From positions 1 through 64,000 of the forward strand of contig CANNFT010000006.1 in the NCBI GenBank assembly GCA_947503895.1: a stretch of 64,000 bases of DNA. The letters run 5' to 3'. The stretch's first letter is position 1. Each line of letters starts with the position of its first letter. Shown here one piece after another: positions 17,644-27,883 of this stretch. The notes under the pieces were generated by a model that made no database searches, had not been told where the DNA came from, and saw nothing but the letters and a program-made list of their open reading frames with translations. The position numbers and the translations under genes were made by a program. The DNA is from an uncultured Saccharospirillaceae bacterium (lineage in GTDB: Bacteria; Pseudomonadota; Gammaproteobacteria; Pseudomonadales; Oceanobacteraceae).

Positions 17644-17755
17644 TAAAGTGTTTTACTGCTCAGGTGAGAGGCGGGTTTACAATTTCCCTCTTGTATCAAG
17701 AGGATAGGGCAAAAAAGGCGATTTTATGGGTTAGCGAAGGCCGGCCAAAAAAGGG

Positions 17756-17784
17756 GTGTAATCCTTATCTCTTTTCTGTATAAT
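17756..17784 (+). promoter_or_regulatory. rplM: rplM-rpsI promoter
   Basis: A perfect TATAAT (17779-17784) lies 100 bases before the rplM ATG. The -35 position 17 bp upstream is GTGTAA, a poor match. The resulting ~95-base leader could carry the L13 autoregulatory structure known for this operon in E. coli, but I cannot fold it reliably by eye. Confidence 0.65.
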
Positions 17785-17883
17785 CCGCCGCCATCGTTTC
17801 CCCAAGACGAAGCCCTAACGGTGTTGCCGACCGGCTTTTGTTGGTCAGAAATGCGTAACATGCTGATTAGGCGGAATATCTAT

Positions 17884-18312
17884 ATGAAAACTTATACTGC
17901 AAAACCTGAAAGTGTAAAACGTGAATGGATTGTGATTGACGCAGAGGGTGTAACCCTTGGTCGTCTAGCAACCGAAATTGCTTCACGTCTACGCGGCAAG
18001 CATAAGCCTGAGTACACTCCTCACGTTGACACTGGCGATTACATCGTTGTTGTAAACGCTGATAAAGTGGCTGTAACTGGCGCGAAAGCCCAGGACAAAA
18101 TGTACTATCGTCACACTGGTTACCCAGGTGGCCTACGCGAAATTAACTTCAACGACTTGCAAACCCGTAAGCCTGGTCGTGTTGTTGAATTGGCGGTTAA
18201 AGGTATGCTTCCTAAAAACCCTCTTGGTCGTGCAATGTTCAAGAAATTGAAAGTGTATGCGGGAACTGAGCATCCACACACTGCACAACAACCAAAAGAA
18301 CTTAAAGTTTAA
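17884..18312 (+). CDS. rplM: 50S ribosomal protein L13 (uL13)
   Basis: The 142-residue product equals the E. coli length and starts [15 protein letters not shown], the conserved N-terminus. It is a structural protein of the large subunit. A longer frame from 17821 covers only leader RNA. AGGCGGA precedes the ATG. It is followed by rpsI after 11 bases in the universal rplM-rpsI pair. Confidence 0.98.
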   Translation: MKTYTAKPESVKREWIVIDAEGVTLGRLATEIASRLRGKHKPEYTPHVDTGDYIVVVNADKVAVTGAKAQDKMYYRHTGYPGGLREINFNDLQTRKPGRVVELAVKGMLPKNPLGRAMFKKLKVYAGTEHPHTAQQPKELKV

Positions 18313-18323
18313 GGGGATTAATC

Positions 18324-18716
18324 ATGGCAGCTACTCAATATTACGGCACTGGTCGTCGCAAGTCCTCAGCAGCGCGTGTTTTCTTGCGCCCTGGTTCTGG
18401 CCAAATCCTAATTAACAAGCGTCCTTTGGATGAGTACTTCGGTCGTCAAACTTCTCGCATGGTTGTTCGTCAGCCTCTAGAATTGACTGAAAATACTGAG
18501 AAATTTGACATCTACATCACTGTTAAAGGTGGTGGTGCAAGCGGTCAAGCAGGTGCGATCCGTCACGGAATCACACGTGCATTGATGGAATATGACGAAA
18601 CTCTACGTCCTTCATTGCGTCAAGCGGGTTATGTTACTCGTGATGATCGTGAAGTTGAGCGTAAGAAAGTCGGTCTACGCAAAGCACGTAAGAAGCCTCA
18701 GTTCTCCAAGCGTTAA
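18324..18716 (+). CDS. rpsI: 30S ribosomal protein S9 (uS9)
   Basis: This 130-residue small-subunit protein has the conserved [19 protein letters not shown] start and the basic C-terminus ending FSKR, which reaches the tRNA in the P site. It is cotranscribed with rplM and followed by a strong terminator. Confidence 0.98.
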   Translation: MAATQYYGTGRRKSSAARVFLRPGSGQILINKRPLDEYFGRQTSRMVVRQPLELTENTEKFDIYITVKGGGASGQAGAIRHGITRALMEYDETLRPSLRQAGYVTRDDREVERKKVGLRKARKKPQFSKR

Positions 18717-18739
18717 TCGCTTTTGGACGATTGGAAAAG

Positions 18740-18772
18740 AACGCTCAGATGCTCGCATCTGGGCGTTTTTTT
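18740..18772 (+). terminator. rpsI: rplM-rpsI terminator
   Basis: A 12-bp stem with one G-T pair (18740-18751 with 18756-18767), CTCG loop and a run of T through 18772. Confidence 0.92.
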
Positions 18773-19064
18773 TACCTAAAACAATAGCTTACAGACTAAA
18801 ACAGCCTACATTATTGATCTCTCACCTTGTAAGGTTTCAGCGATTTCATTACTATCTGTGCCGTTTTTTCACGGTACATATCACTAGGCTTGTGGCATGG
18901 TAGGCTGTTGAAGAATTTCCATTATGGGCACGTGATAGCGAGTGGTTACGCTATGTTTGTATACGGGCTACTAAATAATGGACGCATTTCAGTTAACTGG
19001 CGCATTTTTTTGCCCCAGTTAAGCTGCACAGAATTATTAATAATCTTGATGGGAGAATGCCAGA
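18773..19064. other. Intergenic leader region of petABC
   Basis: No gene is seen. A hairpin lies at 18993-19022: TTAACTGGcGC pairs with GCcCCAGTTAA around a T-rich loop (one mismatch), 43 bases before the petA ATG, probably in the 5' UTR. A clear promoter was not identified. Confidence 0.5.
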
Positions 19065-19667
19065 ATGAGTAATGACGGCGTAAATCAAGGCCGGCGTCGA
19101 TTCCTGATCGCTACCACTGCGGTCGGTGGCGGTGTGGGCGCTGTCGGCGTTGCTGTTCCTTTCGTCAAATCTTGGAATCCAAGTGAAAAGGCGAAGGCAG
19201 CTGGGGCACCTGCTAAGGCAGATATTAGCAAGGTCGAACCCGGTGCAATGATCGTAGTGGAATGGCGCGGAAAACCAGTCTATGTCGTTCGTAGAACGGA
19301 TGAGCTGGTAGGCTATCTTGAGGGTTTGGCTGAAAAGCTAAAAGACCCTGCAAATGCCGACGAAGGTCAACAGCCGTCGTATGCGAAAAATACTGGGCGT
19401 TCTCGTAAGCCAGAAATTTTGGTACTAGAAGGTGTTTGTACACACCTTGGTTGTGCACCGAAGTTTGTGCCGGAAGTGAAGCCTCAGCCATTTGTCGACG
19501 GTGAAGATTGGAAAGGTGGTTTCTTTTGTCCTTGTCACGGTTCGCGTTTTGATATCGCTGGTCGAGTATTCAAAGGCTCGCCGGCTGCTAAAAACTTGAA
19601 AGTGCCGCCGCATTCCTATTTGGACGAAACTACATTGCTAATTGGTGTAGATGAGGAGAATGCGTAA
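19065..19667 (+). CDS. petA: Ubiquinol-cytochrome c reductase iron-sulfur (Rieske) subunit
   Basis: This is the Rieske subunit of respiratory complex III (bc1), carrying electrons from quinol to cytochrome c1. The 200-residue product starts with a Tat-like GRRRFLIATT and a single anchor helix (about 13-34). Cluster ligands are visible in CTHLGC (Cys125-Cys130, with His127) and CPCHGS (Cys155, Cys157, His158). The gene order petA-petB-petC is complete and tightly packed; its stop overlaps the petB ATG. Confidence 0.97.
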   Translation: MSNDGVNQGRRRFLIATTAVGGGVGAVGVAVPFVKSWNPSEKAKAAGAPAKADISKVEPGAMIVVEWRGKPVYVVRRTDELVGYLEGLAEKLKDPANADEGQQPSYAKNTGRSRKPEILVLEGVCTHLGCAPKFVPEVKPQPFVDGEDWKGGFFCPCHGSRFDIAGRVFKGSPAAKNLKVPPHSYLDETTLLIGVDEENA

Positions 19668-20908
19668 TGAGTAAATTTCAAGCATTCATGGGCTGGGTTG
19701 ATCACCGCCTGCCTGTGACCACCACGTTCGAAAAGCATATGTCTAAGTACTATGCGCCCAAAAATTTCAATTTTTGGTACTTCTTTGGTGTTTTCTCTTT
19801 CTTGATGTTAGCAAACCAGATCTTATCTGGCGTTTGGTTGACGATGTCTTACAACCCATCTGCTGAAGGCGCATTTGCTTCAGTAGAGTACATTATGCGT
19901 GATGTAGAACTTGGGTGGCTCATTCGTTATATGCACTCAACGGGGGCTTCGTTCTTCTTTATCGCAGTCTACCTACATATGTTCCGCGGGTTAATTTACG
20001 GCTCTTACCAAAAGCCACGTGAATTGATCTGGATTTTCGGTATGTGTATTTACCTTATGCTAATGGCAGAAGCTTTCATGGGCTATGTATTGCCATGGGG
20101 TCAAATGTCTTACTGGGGTGCGCAGGTTATTATCTCACTCTTCGGCGCGATCCCTGTTATTGGTGATGATCTCGTAACGTGGATTCGAGGTGATTTCTTA
20201 ATTTCGGGTATTACACTGAACCGTTTCTTCGCCTTACACGTTATTGCATTGCCATTGGTTATCGTGGCGTTGGTGGTACTGCATATATTAGCACTGCACG
20301 AAGTGGGTTCTAACAACCCTGATGGTATCGATATTAAGAAGCATAAAGATGCTGAAGGACGTCCGCTGGATGGCGTACCGTTCCACCCTTACTATACCGT
20401 GCATGACTTAGTGGGCATTGTGGTGTTCTTGTTCGTCTTCTGTTTTGTATTGTTCTTTTGGCCAGAAGGTAATGGCTATTTCTTGGAATATGCAAACTTC
20501 GAAGAAGCCAACCCTCTGAAAACGCCTGAGCATATTGCTCCTGTTTGGTACTTTGGCGCGTTCTACACGATCTTGCGTGCGGTCACGTTTGATATTGGTC
20601 CGATTAACTCGCAGTTGGGTGGTGTTATTGCCATGGGGGCGGCCATTGCCATCTTGTTTGTTCTGCCTTGGTTGGATCGTAGTCCTGTTAAATCATGGCG
20701 CTACAAGGGCTGGATCTCTCGCTTAAATTTGGTGTTGTTTGGTGTTTTCTTTGCCTTGCTCACTTGGTTGGGCACTAAGCCAGCGTCTGGTCTTTATCAA
20801 ATCCTAGGTCAGATAGGTACACTGGTTTATTTCGGATGGTTTATCACGTTGCCGTTTATCTCTGCAAAAGAGAAAACAAAACCAGTACCAGAGAGGGTAA
20901 CAGGCTAA
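19667..20908 (+). CDS. petB: Ubiquinol-cytochrome c reductase cytochrome b subunit
   Basis: This 413-residue integral membrane haem protein of complex III contains the quinol oxidation and reduction sites. About eight hydrophobic helices are visible. Paired haem-ligand histidines occur in the helix segments around WLIRYMHSTGASFFF/YLHMF and LNRFFALHVIALPL/LVVLHILALHEVG. The PEWYF-type quinol-site motif appears as PVWYFGAFY, a Val in place of Glu as read here (HIAPVWYF). It is translationally coupled at both ends by one- to few-base overlaps. Confidence 0.97.
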   Translation: MSKFQAFMGWVDHRLPVTTTFEKHMSKYYAPKNFNFWYFFGVFSFLMLANQILSGVWLTMSYNPSAEGAFASVEYIMRDVELGWLIRYMHSTGASFFFIAVYLHMFRGLIYGSYQKPRELIWIFGMCIYLMLMAEAFMGYVLPWGQMSYWGAQVIISLFGAIPVIGDDLVTWIRGDFLISGITLNRFFALHVIALPLVIVALVVLHILALHEVGSNNPDGIDIKKHKDAEGRPLDGVPFHPYYTVHDLVGIVVFLFVFCFVLFFWPEGNGYFLEYANFEEANPLKTPEHIAPVWYFGAFYTILRAVTFDIGPINSQLGGVIAMGAAIAILFVLPWLDRSPVKSWRYKGWISRLNLVLFGVFFALLTWLGTKPASGLYQILGQIGTLVYFGWFITLPFISAKEKTKPVPERVTG

Positions 20909-21684
20909 TGAAAAAGTTAATCGCAATTGCATTCGCACTGATGCCTGCCTTTGCTTTGGCTGCTGGTGGCGCTGGTGTCCCGCTAGACGAAATGAAGGTC
21001 GACCTTGAAGATAAAGCTTCGATGCAACGTGGCGCTCAGGTCTTCGTGAACTACTGCATGGGCTGTCACAGTGCAAAGTTTGCTCGATACAATCGTGTTG
21101 CCCGTGATTTAGGTATTCCTGAAGAAGCGATGCAAGAAAACCTTATTTTTGCCGAAACCAAAATCGGTAACTTGATGGAAATTGCAATGCGCCCCGATGA
21201 CTCCAAGAAGTGGTTTGGGGCAACGCCTCCAGACCTAACCTTGGTAGCGCGAGTGCGTGGTGCTGACTGGCTATACACTTATCTTCGCAGCTTCTATAAG
21301 GATGATTCTCGTCCTTATGGTGTGAACAACGCAGTGTTCAAGGATGTGGGTATGCCTCACGTTCTTCAGAGCCTGCAAGGCATGCAAGAAAAAGGCTGTG
21401 CTCCTGTTGCAGATGGTGTTGATCCTTTAACTGGCCTACAACATTACACTGATTCTTGTGCTGAAGATGCAGACAATAAAGTCTTATTCTTGGCCGAGAA
21501 AGGCTCTATGAGCGAGAAGGAATACGATACCGCAGTTGCGGATCTAACCAACTTCTTGGTTTATATGGCAGAGCCGATGGCGCTTGATCGTCAGAGAATT
21601 GGTTTTTGGGTATTGTTGTTCTTAGCCATACTTTTTGTACCGGTTTATTACTTAAATCGTGACTACTGGCGCGACATCCATTAA
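20908..21684 (+). CDS. petC: Ubiquinol-cytochrome c reductase cytochrome c1 subunit
   Basis: This 258-residue periplasmic c-type cytochrome is anchored by a C-terminal helix ([19 protein letters not shown]). A signal peptide (1-22, ending LALA) precedes the haem-binding CMGCH (about residues 51-55). The axial Met is probably within the GMPHVL segment or later. The ATG at 20908 shares a base with the petB stop; longer frames start inside petB. It accepts electrons from the Rieske protein. Confidence 0.96.
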   Translation: MKKLIAIAFALMPAFALAAGGAGVPLDEMKVDLEDKASMQRGAQVFVNYCMGCHSAKFARYNRVARDLGIPEEAMQENLIFAETKIGNLMEIAMRPDDSKKWFGATPPDLTLVARVRGADWLYTYLRSFYKDDSRPYGVNNAVFKDVGMPHVLQSLQGMQEKGCAPVADGVDPLTGLQHYTDSCAEDADNKVLFLAEKGSMSEKEYDTAVADLTNFLVYMAEPMALDRQRIGFWVLLFLAILFVPVYYLNRDYWRDIH

Positions 21685-21718
21685 TTTGGCCGTCTAACCG
21701 TTTATTAAATCCCCAAAG

Positions 21719-21757
21719 ACTCGGTGGTTCGTGTATAATCGGCCGCCGAGTTTTTTT
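21719..21757 (+). terminator. petABC terminator overlapping the sspA promoter
   Basis: ACTCGGTGG (21719-21727) pairs with CCGCCGAGT (21743-21751) and runs into seven T residues. The 15-base loop contains the sspA -10 hexamer TATAAT (21734-21739). Confidence 0.8.
21734..21739 (+). promoter_or_regulatory. sspA: sspA promoter -10 element
   Basis: TATAAT, preceded by TGTG in a near-extended -10 context, lies 44 bases before the sspA ATG. No good -35 is present at 16-18 bp upstream. The element sits in the loop of the petABC terminator. Confidence 0.6.
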
Positions 21758-21782
21758 ATTTTTTAAGGTGAGGAAAACCTCT

Positions 21783-22412
21783 ATGGGTGTTGTGGCCAAG
21801 CGCTCTTCCATGACCTTTTTTTCCGACGGTAATGACCATTACTGCCATCGAGTTCGTATCGTGTTGGCCGAAAAAGGTGTTGCAGTAGAAATTAATGAAG
21901 TTGATCCAGACAATATTCCTGAAGATCTAACCTCATTAAACCCCTACAACAGTGTGCCAACGTTAGTTGATCGTGATTTGGTGTTGTATGAGCCAAACAT
22001 CATGATGGAATATTTAGATGAGCGCTTCCCTCATCCGCCGCTACTACCGGTTTACCCAGTAGCGCGTGCTCAAAGCCGTCTGTATGTGCACCGCATTCAA
22101 CGCGATTGGTGTGTACTTGCTGATACCATCTTATCCGGTAAGGATGTTGATGCGGCGAACAAGGCGCGCAAAGAGCTGCGCGAAAGCTTGATTACGACGT
22201 CTCAGATTTTTGCTGAAAAGCCTTATTTCATGAGCGAAGAGTACTCGATTGTAGATTGCTGCACAGCACCGTTGTTGTGGCGTTTACCTGAGATGGGTAT
22301 TGATCTGCCTGAGAAGCAAACTCAGGATTTGCATGACTACATGGAACGCTTGTTTGAGCGTGAAGCTTTTCAAGCCAGTTTGTCTGAAGCCGAACAGGAA
22401 ATGCGTGAATGA
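21783..22412 (+). CDS. sspA: Stringent starvation protein A (GST-fold RNA polymerase-associated)
   Basis: The 210-residue product has a glutathione-transferase fold: a thioredoxin-like N-domain ([24 protein letters not shown], about 11-34, and [23 protein letters not shown]) and an all-helical C-domain. SspA binds RNA polymerase and modulates transcription during starvation. The ATG at 21783 matches the family start; an in-frame GTG 15 bases earlier is less likely. It overlaps sspB by four bases, the usual sspAB operon. Confidence 0.94.
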   Translation: MGVVAKRSSMTFFSDGNDHYCHRVRIVLAEKGVAVEINEVDPDNIPEDLTSLNPYNSVPTLVDRDLVLYEPNIMMEYLDERFPHPPLLPVYPVARAQSRLYVHRIQRDWCVLADTILSGKDVDAANKARKELRESLITTSQIFAEKPYFMSEEYSIVDCCTAPLLWRLPEMGIDLPEKQTQDLHDYMERLFEREAFQASLSEAEQEMRE

Positions 22413-22822
22413 CACCGAGTCGCCCTTACTTAATGCGTGGTTTGTACGAGTGGATACTTGATAACGACTGCACGCCTTACGTATTGGTGGACGCCAACAT
22501 AGTGGGTGTCCAGGTGCCAGAAGAGCATATCAAGAACGGGCAGATTGTTTTAAATATCAGCCCGGGCGCCGTGCGTGACATCGTCATTGATAATGATGCC
22601 ATGCACTTTAACGCTCGGTTTGGTGGTGTTCCTCAGAATATCTATGTGCCCACGTTGGCTATATTAGCGATCTATGCTCGTGAAAACGGGCAGGGAATGG
22701 TCTTTGGTCATGAAGCGGGCGCGCCAGATCCAAATGAGCCGACGCCACCTCCAAAAGAACGTTTGCGTGCAGTGAAAGATACCAAGCCTGCTAGTCGACC
22801 TTCTCTCACGGTTGTGAAGTAA
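22409..22822 (+). CDS. sspB: ClpXP protease specificity-enhancing factor
   Basis: SspB delivers ssrA-tagged proteins to ClpXP. The 137-residue product shows the conserved substrate-binding domain ([24 protein letters not shown] through [12 protein letters not shown], about 5-98), then a Pro/Lys-rich flexible linker and the C-terminal ClpX-binding tail RPSLTVVK. It starts inside the sspA stop (ATGA). Confidence 0.96.
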   Translation: MTPSRPYLMRGLYEWILDNDCTPYVLVDANIVGVQVPEEHIKNGQIVLNISPGAVRDIVIDNDAMHFNARFGGVPQNIYVPTLAILAIYARENGQGMVFGHEAGAPDPNEPTPPPKERLRAVKDTKPASRPSLTVVK

Positions 22823-22852
22823 GTCGATTTAGGCGTTCTCACTCGCCAATGC

Positions 22853-22896
22853 TAGACATAAAAAAACACGCTGATGGCGTGTTTTTTTTATGTCTA
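22853..22896. terminator. Bidirectional terminator between sspB and diaA
   Basis: TAGACAT-A7-CACGC pairs with GCGTG-T8-ATGTCTA, a near-perfect stem of about 19 bp with one bulged T and TGATG loop. Its A and T tracts let it end both convergent transcripts. Confidence 0.93.
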
Positions 22897-22929
22897 AAAT
22901 TTATATGAGTTTGATCAATCGTTTAGCGA

Positions 22930-23532
<603 letters not shown>

Positions 23533-23620
23533 CTATCTATAAGCTGTGCACAGGATACACCAGCCTGACCCAGTGTGTCATATGTGGAACGCGTTTCTTG
23601 TGCTTCTGAAGATGGATCGC

Positions 23621-23998
23621 CTAAAAGGCATTCTTTATCCATTGGTATTCGGGCTTATTGGTGTCTGCTAATTGGATGGCGACGACGTCAAATCGACAGA
23701 ACGGTGGATTATTGGAAAATCTTGATTGCAAGTAAGATTGTGCTGCTTTGGTGAGTTTGCGCTGCTTGTGGATATCAATACTGGCAAGCGCCCCTCCGAA
23801 GTGGCTGCTTTTCCGAAAGCGCACCTCGACAAATACGAGGTGTGCTTCATCTTGCATAACAAGGTCTATCTCCCCGTGGCGAAACAAGACGTTTCTCTCC
23901 ACAAACTTAAGTCCTTGTTTTTTCAAATAGCGACAAGCTAATGCTTCGTAATGATTACCTTGCTCACGCTTGTCAGGTTTCGGGACTCGCTTCCACAC
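23621..23998 (-). CDS. yraN: YraN/UPF0102 endonuclease-like protein
   Basis: This 125-residue protein has the UPF0102 core: an N-terminal helix GNHYEALACRYLKKQGLKFVERN, then GEIDLV and LVFVEVRFR, which carry the acidic residues of a restriction-endonuclease-like fold. The cellular role is not established. The start is GTG at 23998, inside the last codons of lpoA (26-base overlap), with GGAG nine bases upstream, implying translational coupling. Confidence 0.9.
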   Translation of the reverse strand: MWKRVPKPDKREQGNHYEALACRYLKKQGLKFVERNVLFRHGEIDLVMQDEAHLVFVEVRFRKSSHFGGALASIDIHKQRKLTKAAQSYLQSRFSNNPPFCRFDVVAIQLADTNKPEYQWIKNAF

Positions 23999-25778
23999 TT
24001 TTGATCACTCCCTGTGTTAGTTTTGGTCGTCCTTTTGTGAAAGTAGCAAACGGCAAGTACCGAATAATTTGACCGTGTTGATCCATGGACAGCAATCCTG
24101 TTTGCCCTTGGACTTGGCTGTGGTTTAACACTTTCAATTGCCCTAAGCGGGTGTAGAGTTGGTAAGAGTCAACTCCCAAAGCAAATAAGCGATCAAAGGC
24201 TGACTTTGATTTTGGCCACAGCTTGTGAATATCTTTGCGCAGCTGGCTATTTTCAAACACCCATGGAATATCGCAAAAAACGATGTTCTCTAAGTCACGA
24301 TCTTTACTGGTTTGTAATTGGCCGCTGTAAATATGGCTGGTGGCGATGACGGGCAAGCTACCAGCATAGTTGAAGGCCAGTGTGGGTTTAATTTGTCGCG
24401 CTTGCTGTGGCAGTGCCGCTAGGAAGATAAAGTCTACATCTTCACGGCGGCGTGCTTGGAATTCAATTTTTTGACCGAGCTGCTTGCGTAGTGACTTAGC
24501 ACGTCTTTCGCTGTCTTCTACAGCAAAGAGGTCTCGTATCACCCGATTATAATCGCCTTTTCCGCTGAAGAATTTCGCTTCAACCACTTGCCCTCCTTGC
24601 CCTTGCCATACTTCACTGAATCGCTTAAAGACTCTCTCGCCCCATGGTCCTTTCGGCATTAAGGCGACAGCTCTTTCGTAGCCTTGTTGACGAGCGTAGC
24701 GCGCGGCTAATTCTGCTTCATCTTCCACGGCCAAGCCAAACTGGTAGAGGTTGTCAGGGTTTTCGCCAAAATCACGGACACCGTAATTTAAGGCCAGGGT
24801 GGGCACTGGTAATTGCGATTCTTGTTGTAGGCGTTCTACGGACAGTTTTTGAATCGGGCCGATCACTAATTGAGCGCCATCCATAACCCCCTTTTTGTAC
24901 AAATCCCAGAAGTTCGTGCTTTTCGCTGTATCGTAAACGCGAATGCTAGGGACTTCTGCGCCAGCTTTTTGAGCTTGGTAATACGCGGCAAAGAGACCGT
25001 CGCGAATGGCTTTACCTGTGCTCCCTAGCTTGCCTGAAAGGGGTAACATGAGTGCAATGTGTTTGGGTTTGTTTAACACATAGGTTTCTAACTGGTCGAG
25101 GCCGCCAGGGAGCTGTTCCGCAGCAGGGTGCTGAGCATATTGTGATTGCCATAAGCGGAGAGAGGACAATTGGCGATCAATATCCATTTGGTGACGCTTC
25201 ATAATGATCGCCAGCTCTAACCAGCCTTTATAGGCGTATGTGGTGGTCTTAGCATTAAGGCCTTCAAGTTCGCTCAGGCTGGCTTGGTTGAGGCTTTTCC
25301 AAATACCTTCGTGATTGAAGCGATAGGCATCACCTTTTAACGCTTCAGACATAAACATCCGTTCGCGTGCACTGGCAATGAACTCGCCTTTTAGAAAAAG
25401 TGCTTGAGATCGTAAAAAACCGGGGGCATAAGGCGCCACCCAAGGCAATTTAACAAACTCGCCGGGAGGAAGTGCATTTAACGCGCTTAAGGCATCATCT
25501 CCTCGACTCAATTCAATGGCTAAGTTGGCTGAAAGCCAGTAATAATGGATATGATCGAGTTCTGGTAGACCCAAAGGGTCGATAATTTCGAGTGCATGTT
25601 CAGCATCCAGTAATCTTCCATTGCTGATCATGGTGTCAATGTTTGATAATTGCCCTTTTGAGACGAAAACAGGGGCATCATCATTTGTTTCTACGGTTTT
25701 CGTGGGTTGCCCGCTACAGGCAGCCAGTAAAACACTGAGTAAGATCAGCGGCGCAATTCGGTTGTTCATCATATCCAT
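23973..25778 (-). CDS. lpoA: Outer-membrane lipoprotein activator of PBP1A
   Basis: LpoA reaches across the periplasm to activate the peptidoglycan synthase PBP1A. The 601-residue precursor has a lipoprotein signal with lipobox LAAC (about residues 18-21). A helical TPR-like N-domain (about 40-240) is followed by a periplasmic-binding-protein-like C-domain (IALMLPLSGKLGSTGKAIRDG onward, about 251-570). It is divergent from rsmI, with only 26 bases between start codons, the same arrangement as in E. coli. It leads an operon with yraN. Confidence 0.93.
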   Translation of the reverse strand: MDMMNNRIAPLILLSVLLAACSGQPTKTVETNDDAPVFVSKGQLSNIDTMISNGRLLDAEHALEIIDPLGLPELDHIHYYWLSANLAIELSRGDDALSALNALPPGEFVKLPWVAPYAPGFLRSQALFLKGEFIASARERMFMSEALKGDAYRFNHEGIWKSLNQASLSELEGLNAKTTTYAYKGWLELAIIMKRHQMDIDRQLSSLRLWQSQYAQHPAAEQLPGGLDQLETYVLNKPKHIALMLPLSGKLGSTGKAIRDGLFAAYYQAQKAGAEVPSIRVYDTAKSTNFWDLYKKGVMDGAQLVIGPIQKLSVERLQQESQLPVPTLALNYGVRDFGENPDNLYQFGLAVEDEAELAARYARQQGYERAVALMPKGPWGERVFKRFSEVWQGQGGQVVEAKFFSGKGDYNRVIRDLFAVEDSERRAKSLRKQLGQKIEFQARRREDVDFIFLAALPQQARQIKPTLAFNYAGSLPVIATSHIYSGQLQTSKDRDLENIVFCDIPWVFENSQLRKDIHKLWPKSKSAFDRLFALGVDSYQLYTRLGQLKVLNHSQVQGQTGLLSMDQHGQIIRYLPFATFTKGRPKLTQGVIKSVEASPET

Positions 25779-25804
25779 TAATACCCAGATTAAGGCGAGT
25801 CATT

Positions 25805-26644
25805 ATGGCAGAAAATCAGCTCTATGTGGTGGCAACACCCATAGGAAATTTGGCTGATATTAGTCAGCGCGCACAGCAAGTTTTTGACGCAGTCGACATT
25901 ATTGCTGCGGAAGACACTCGTCATACCAAGCGCTTATTGAATCATTTAGGCATCCAAAAAACATTGGTCGCTGTGCACGATCATAACGAAAGTCAGGCCG
26001 CGGGATTGTTGCTACGGCATCTTAACGAAGGTCGATCGGTGGCGCTGGTGTCTGATGCTGGCACGCCACTCATCGCAGACCCGGGTTATCATGTGCTCAC
26101 TGAGGTGGTGAAGGCTGGGTTTAATGTTGTGCCGGTACCGGGCCCATGCGCGATCATCACAGCACTGTGTGCAGCAGCCTTGCCGACCGATCGTTTTATT
26201 TTTGATGGTTTCTTACCGCCGAAATCCACTGCGCGTCAGCAATACTTCTCAAGCATGCTAAAAGAAGAGCGAACGCTGGTGATGTATGAATCTCCGCATC
26301 GCATACAAGAAAGCTTGTCTGACATGGTCTCCGTATACGGTGCCGACCGAGAGGTCGTGCTTGCTCGTGAGTTGACCAAAACTTTCGAAACCTTCTTGAG
26401 AGGGTCGCTCGCAGATGTGCTAGCAAGGGTTGAATCGGATAATAACCAGCGTAAAGGTGAGTTTGTCGTCATGATACGCGGTGCTTTACAGGCGAAAAAG
26501 CTGGATGTGTCAGATGACGCGATACGTATGTTAACCGTCATGGCCGATGAATTACCCCTGAAGCAAGCGGCCTCATTGACGGCAAAAATTACGGGTTATA
26601 AGAAAAACAAGCTTTACCAAATTGGCTTGGATTTATCGCTTTAA
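25805..26644 (+). CDS. rsmI: 16S rRNA (cytidine1402-2'-O)-methyltransferase
   Basis: This 279-residue SAM-dependent methyltransferase of the tetrapyrrole-methylase fold modifies C1402 in the 30S P site, in partnership with RsmH (encoded at 27880). Motifs include LYVVATPIGNLADIS (5-19), AAEDTRHT, LVSDAGTPLIADPGY and VPGPCAIITALCAAALPT. Length is normal. It is followed by the RNase P RNA gene, as in Pseudomonas. Confidence 0.96.
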   Translation: MAENQLYVVATPIGNLADISQRAQQVFDAVDIIAAEDTRHTKRLLNHLGIQKTLVAVHDHNESQAAGLLLRHLNEGRSVALVSDAGTPLIADPGYHVLTEVVKAGFNVVPVPGPCAIITALCAAALPTDRFIFDGFLPPKSTARQQYFSSMLKEERTLVMYESPHRIQESLSDMVSVYGADREVVLARELTKTFETFLRGSLADVLARVESDNNQRKGEFVVMIRGALQAKKLDVSDDAIRMLTVMADELPLKQAASLTAKITGYKKNKLYQIGLDLSL

Positions 26645-26706
26645 TGTCCAATGTTGATTTTAAGATGATGATATTTTGGTATTAGTCGATTGAGGTCATG
26701 TCTTCA

Positions 26707-26734
26707 TTGACTCTGTTTGGCAAAAGAGTATGCT
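26707..26734 (+). promoter_or_regulatory. rnpB: rnpB promoter
   Basis: TTGACT (26707-26712) and TATGCT (26729-26734) with 16-bp spacing place the start site at about 26742, exactly where the RNA begins. Confidence 0.75.
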
Positions 26735-26741
26735 TGCCCGC

Positions 26742-27122
<381 letters not shown>

Positions 27123-27304
27123 CTTCTTTCCTTGTCCCGCCTCATATGGCGAATTGATCTAAAAAACAGGTGCGAACCCTGTCTTATTTCATCTGCTCCC
27201 ATTCTATCGGTGTTGCATCCCAATTCGGTCAGGTTTTTTCACTTCGTAAATTGCTAAACCCTTGTCAAATCAGGGAATTCGAGGCTTTCACGCCATGTCT
27301 GCGC
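27123..27304. other. Region between rnpB and mraZ promoter
   Basis: No gene or clear terminator was recognised. The sequence is T-rich just after rnpB. The mraZ promoter and MraZ box lie immediately to the right. Confidence 0.4.
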
Positions 27305-27333
27305 TTGCAAAGGGGTAGTTCTGTTCCTATAGT
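27305..27333 (+). promoter_or_regulatory. mraZ: dcw cluster promoter (Pmra)
   Basis: TTGCAA (27305-27310) and TATAGT (27328-27333) are spaced by 17 bp, giving a start near 27340. It is the only good promoter between rnpB and mraZ. Confidence 0.72.
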
Positions 27334-27344
27334 GTGCAAAAGTG

Positions 27345-27377
27345 TGGAATTGTGGGTAATTGTGGGTTTTGATGGAG
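27345..27377 (+). promoter_or_regulatory. mraZ: MraZ-binding box
   Basis: TGGGT (27353), TGGGT (27363) and TGGAG (27373) are direct repeats at exactly 10-bp period, with a further TGG at 27345. This matches the known MraZ operator of TGGG-N repeats on one helix face. It lies just downstream of the -10, fitting autorepression of the cluster. Confidence 0.8.
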
Positions 27378-27427
27378 AAATCCCGCCCATAGGTTGACCA
27401 ACTAACAACTCAAGAGAGTGGCGATTT

Positions 27428-27883
27428 ATGTTTCGCGGAGTGCATAGCATCAATCTTGACGCTAAAGGCCGAATGGCCGTGCCTGCGCGATATCGCCAGT
27501 TGCTACAAGATAGCGACAATGGAAACTTAGTGGTGACCATTGATACCGAAGAAAAATGCTTATTGGTCTACCCGTTACAAGAATGGGAACCCATACAAGC
27601 AAAACTGGAAGCGTTACCCAGTTTCAATCCGGCTGCTCGTCGGATACAGAGACTGATCATTGGCCATGCAACCGATTTAGAAATGGACAATAGTGGCCGA
27701 GTTTTGCTGCCTGCTCCCTTAAGAGAGTACGCCGGTCTACAGAAAAAAGTGATTTTAATGGGGCAAGGCAAAAAATTTGAACTCTGGGATGAAGATCACT
27801 GGAGTGAATGTCGTCAGCAGTACCTAAACGCGATGCGTGATGATCAACAACTACCTGAAGAATTATTGAATTTGTCCTTATGA
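27428..27883 (+). CDS. mraZ: Transcriptional regulator MraZ
   Basis: This 151-residue DNA-binding protein has two AbrB-like half-domains, each with the DxxxR motif: [14 protein letters not shown] (about 14-27) and [14 protein letters not shown] (about 83-96). MraZ forms ring oligomers and represses its own dcw operon through TGGG repeats, which are present upstream. It overlaps rsmH by four bases. Confidence 0.97.
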   Translation: MFRGVHSINLDAKGRMAVPARYRQLLQDSDNGNLVVTIDTEEKCLLVYPLQEWEPIQAKLEALPSFNPAARRIQRLIIGHATDLEMDNSGRVLLPAPLREYAGLQKKVILMGQGKKFELWDEDHWSECRQQYLNAMRDDQQLPEELLNLSL

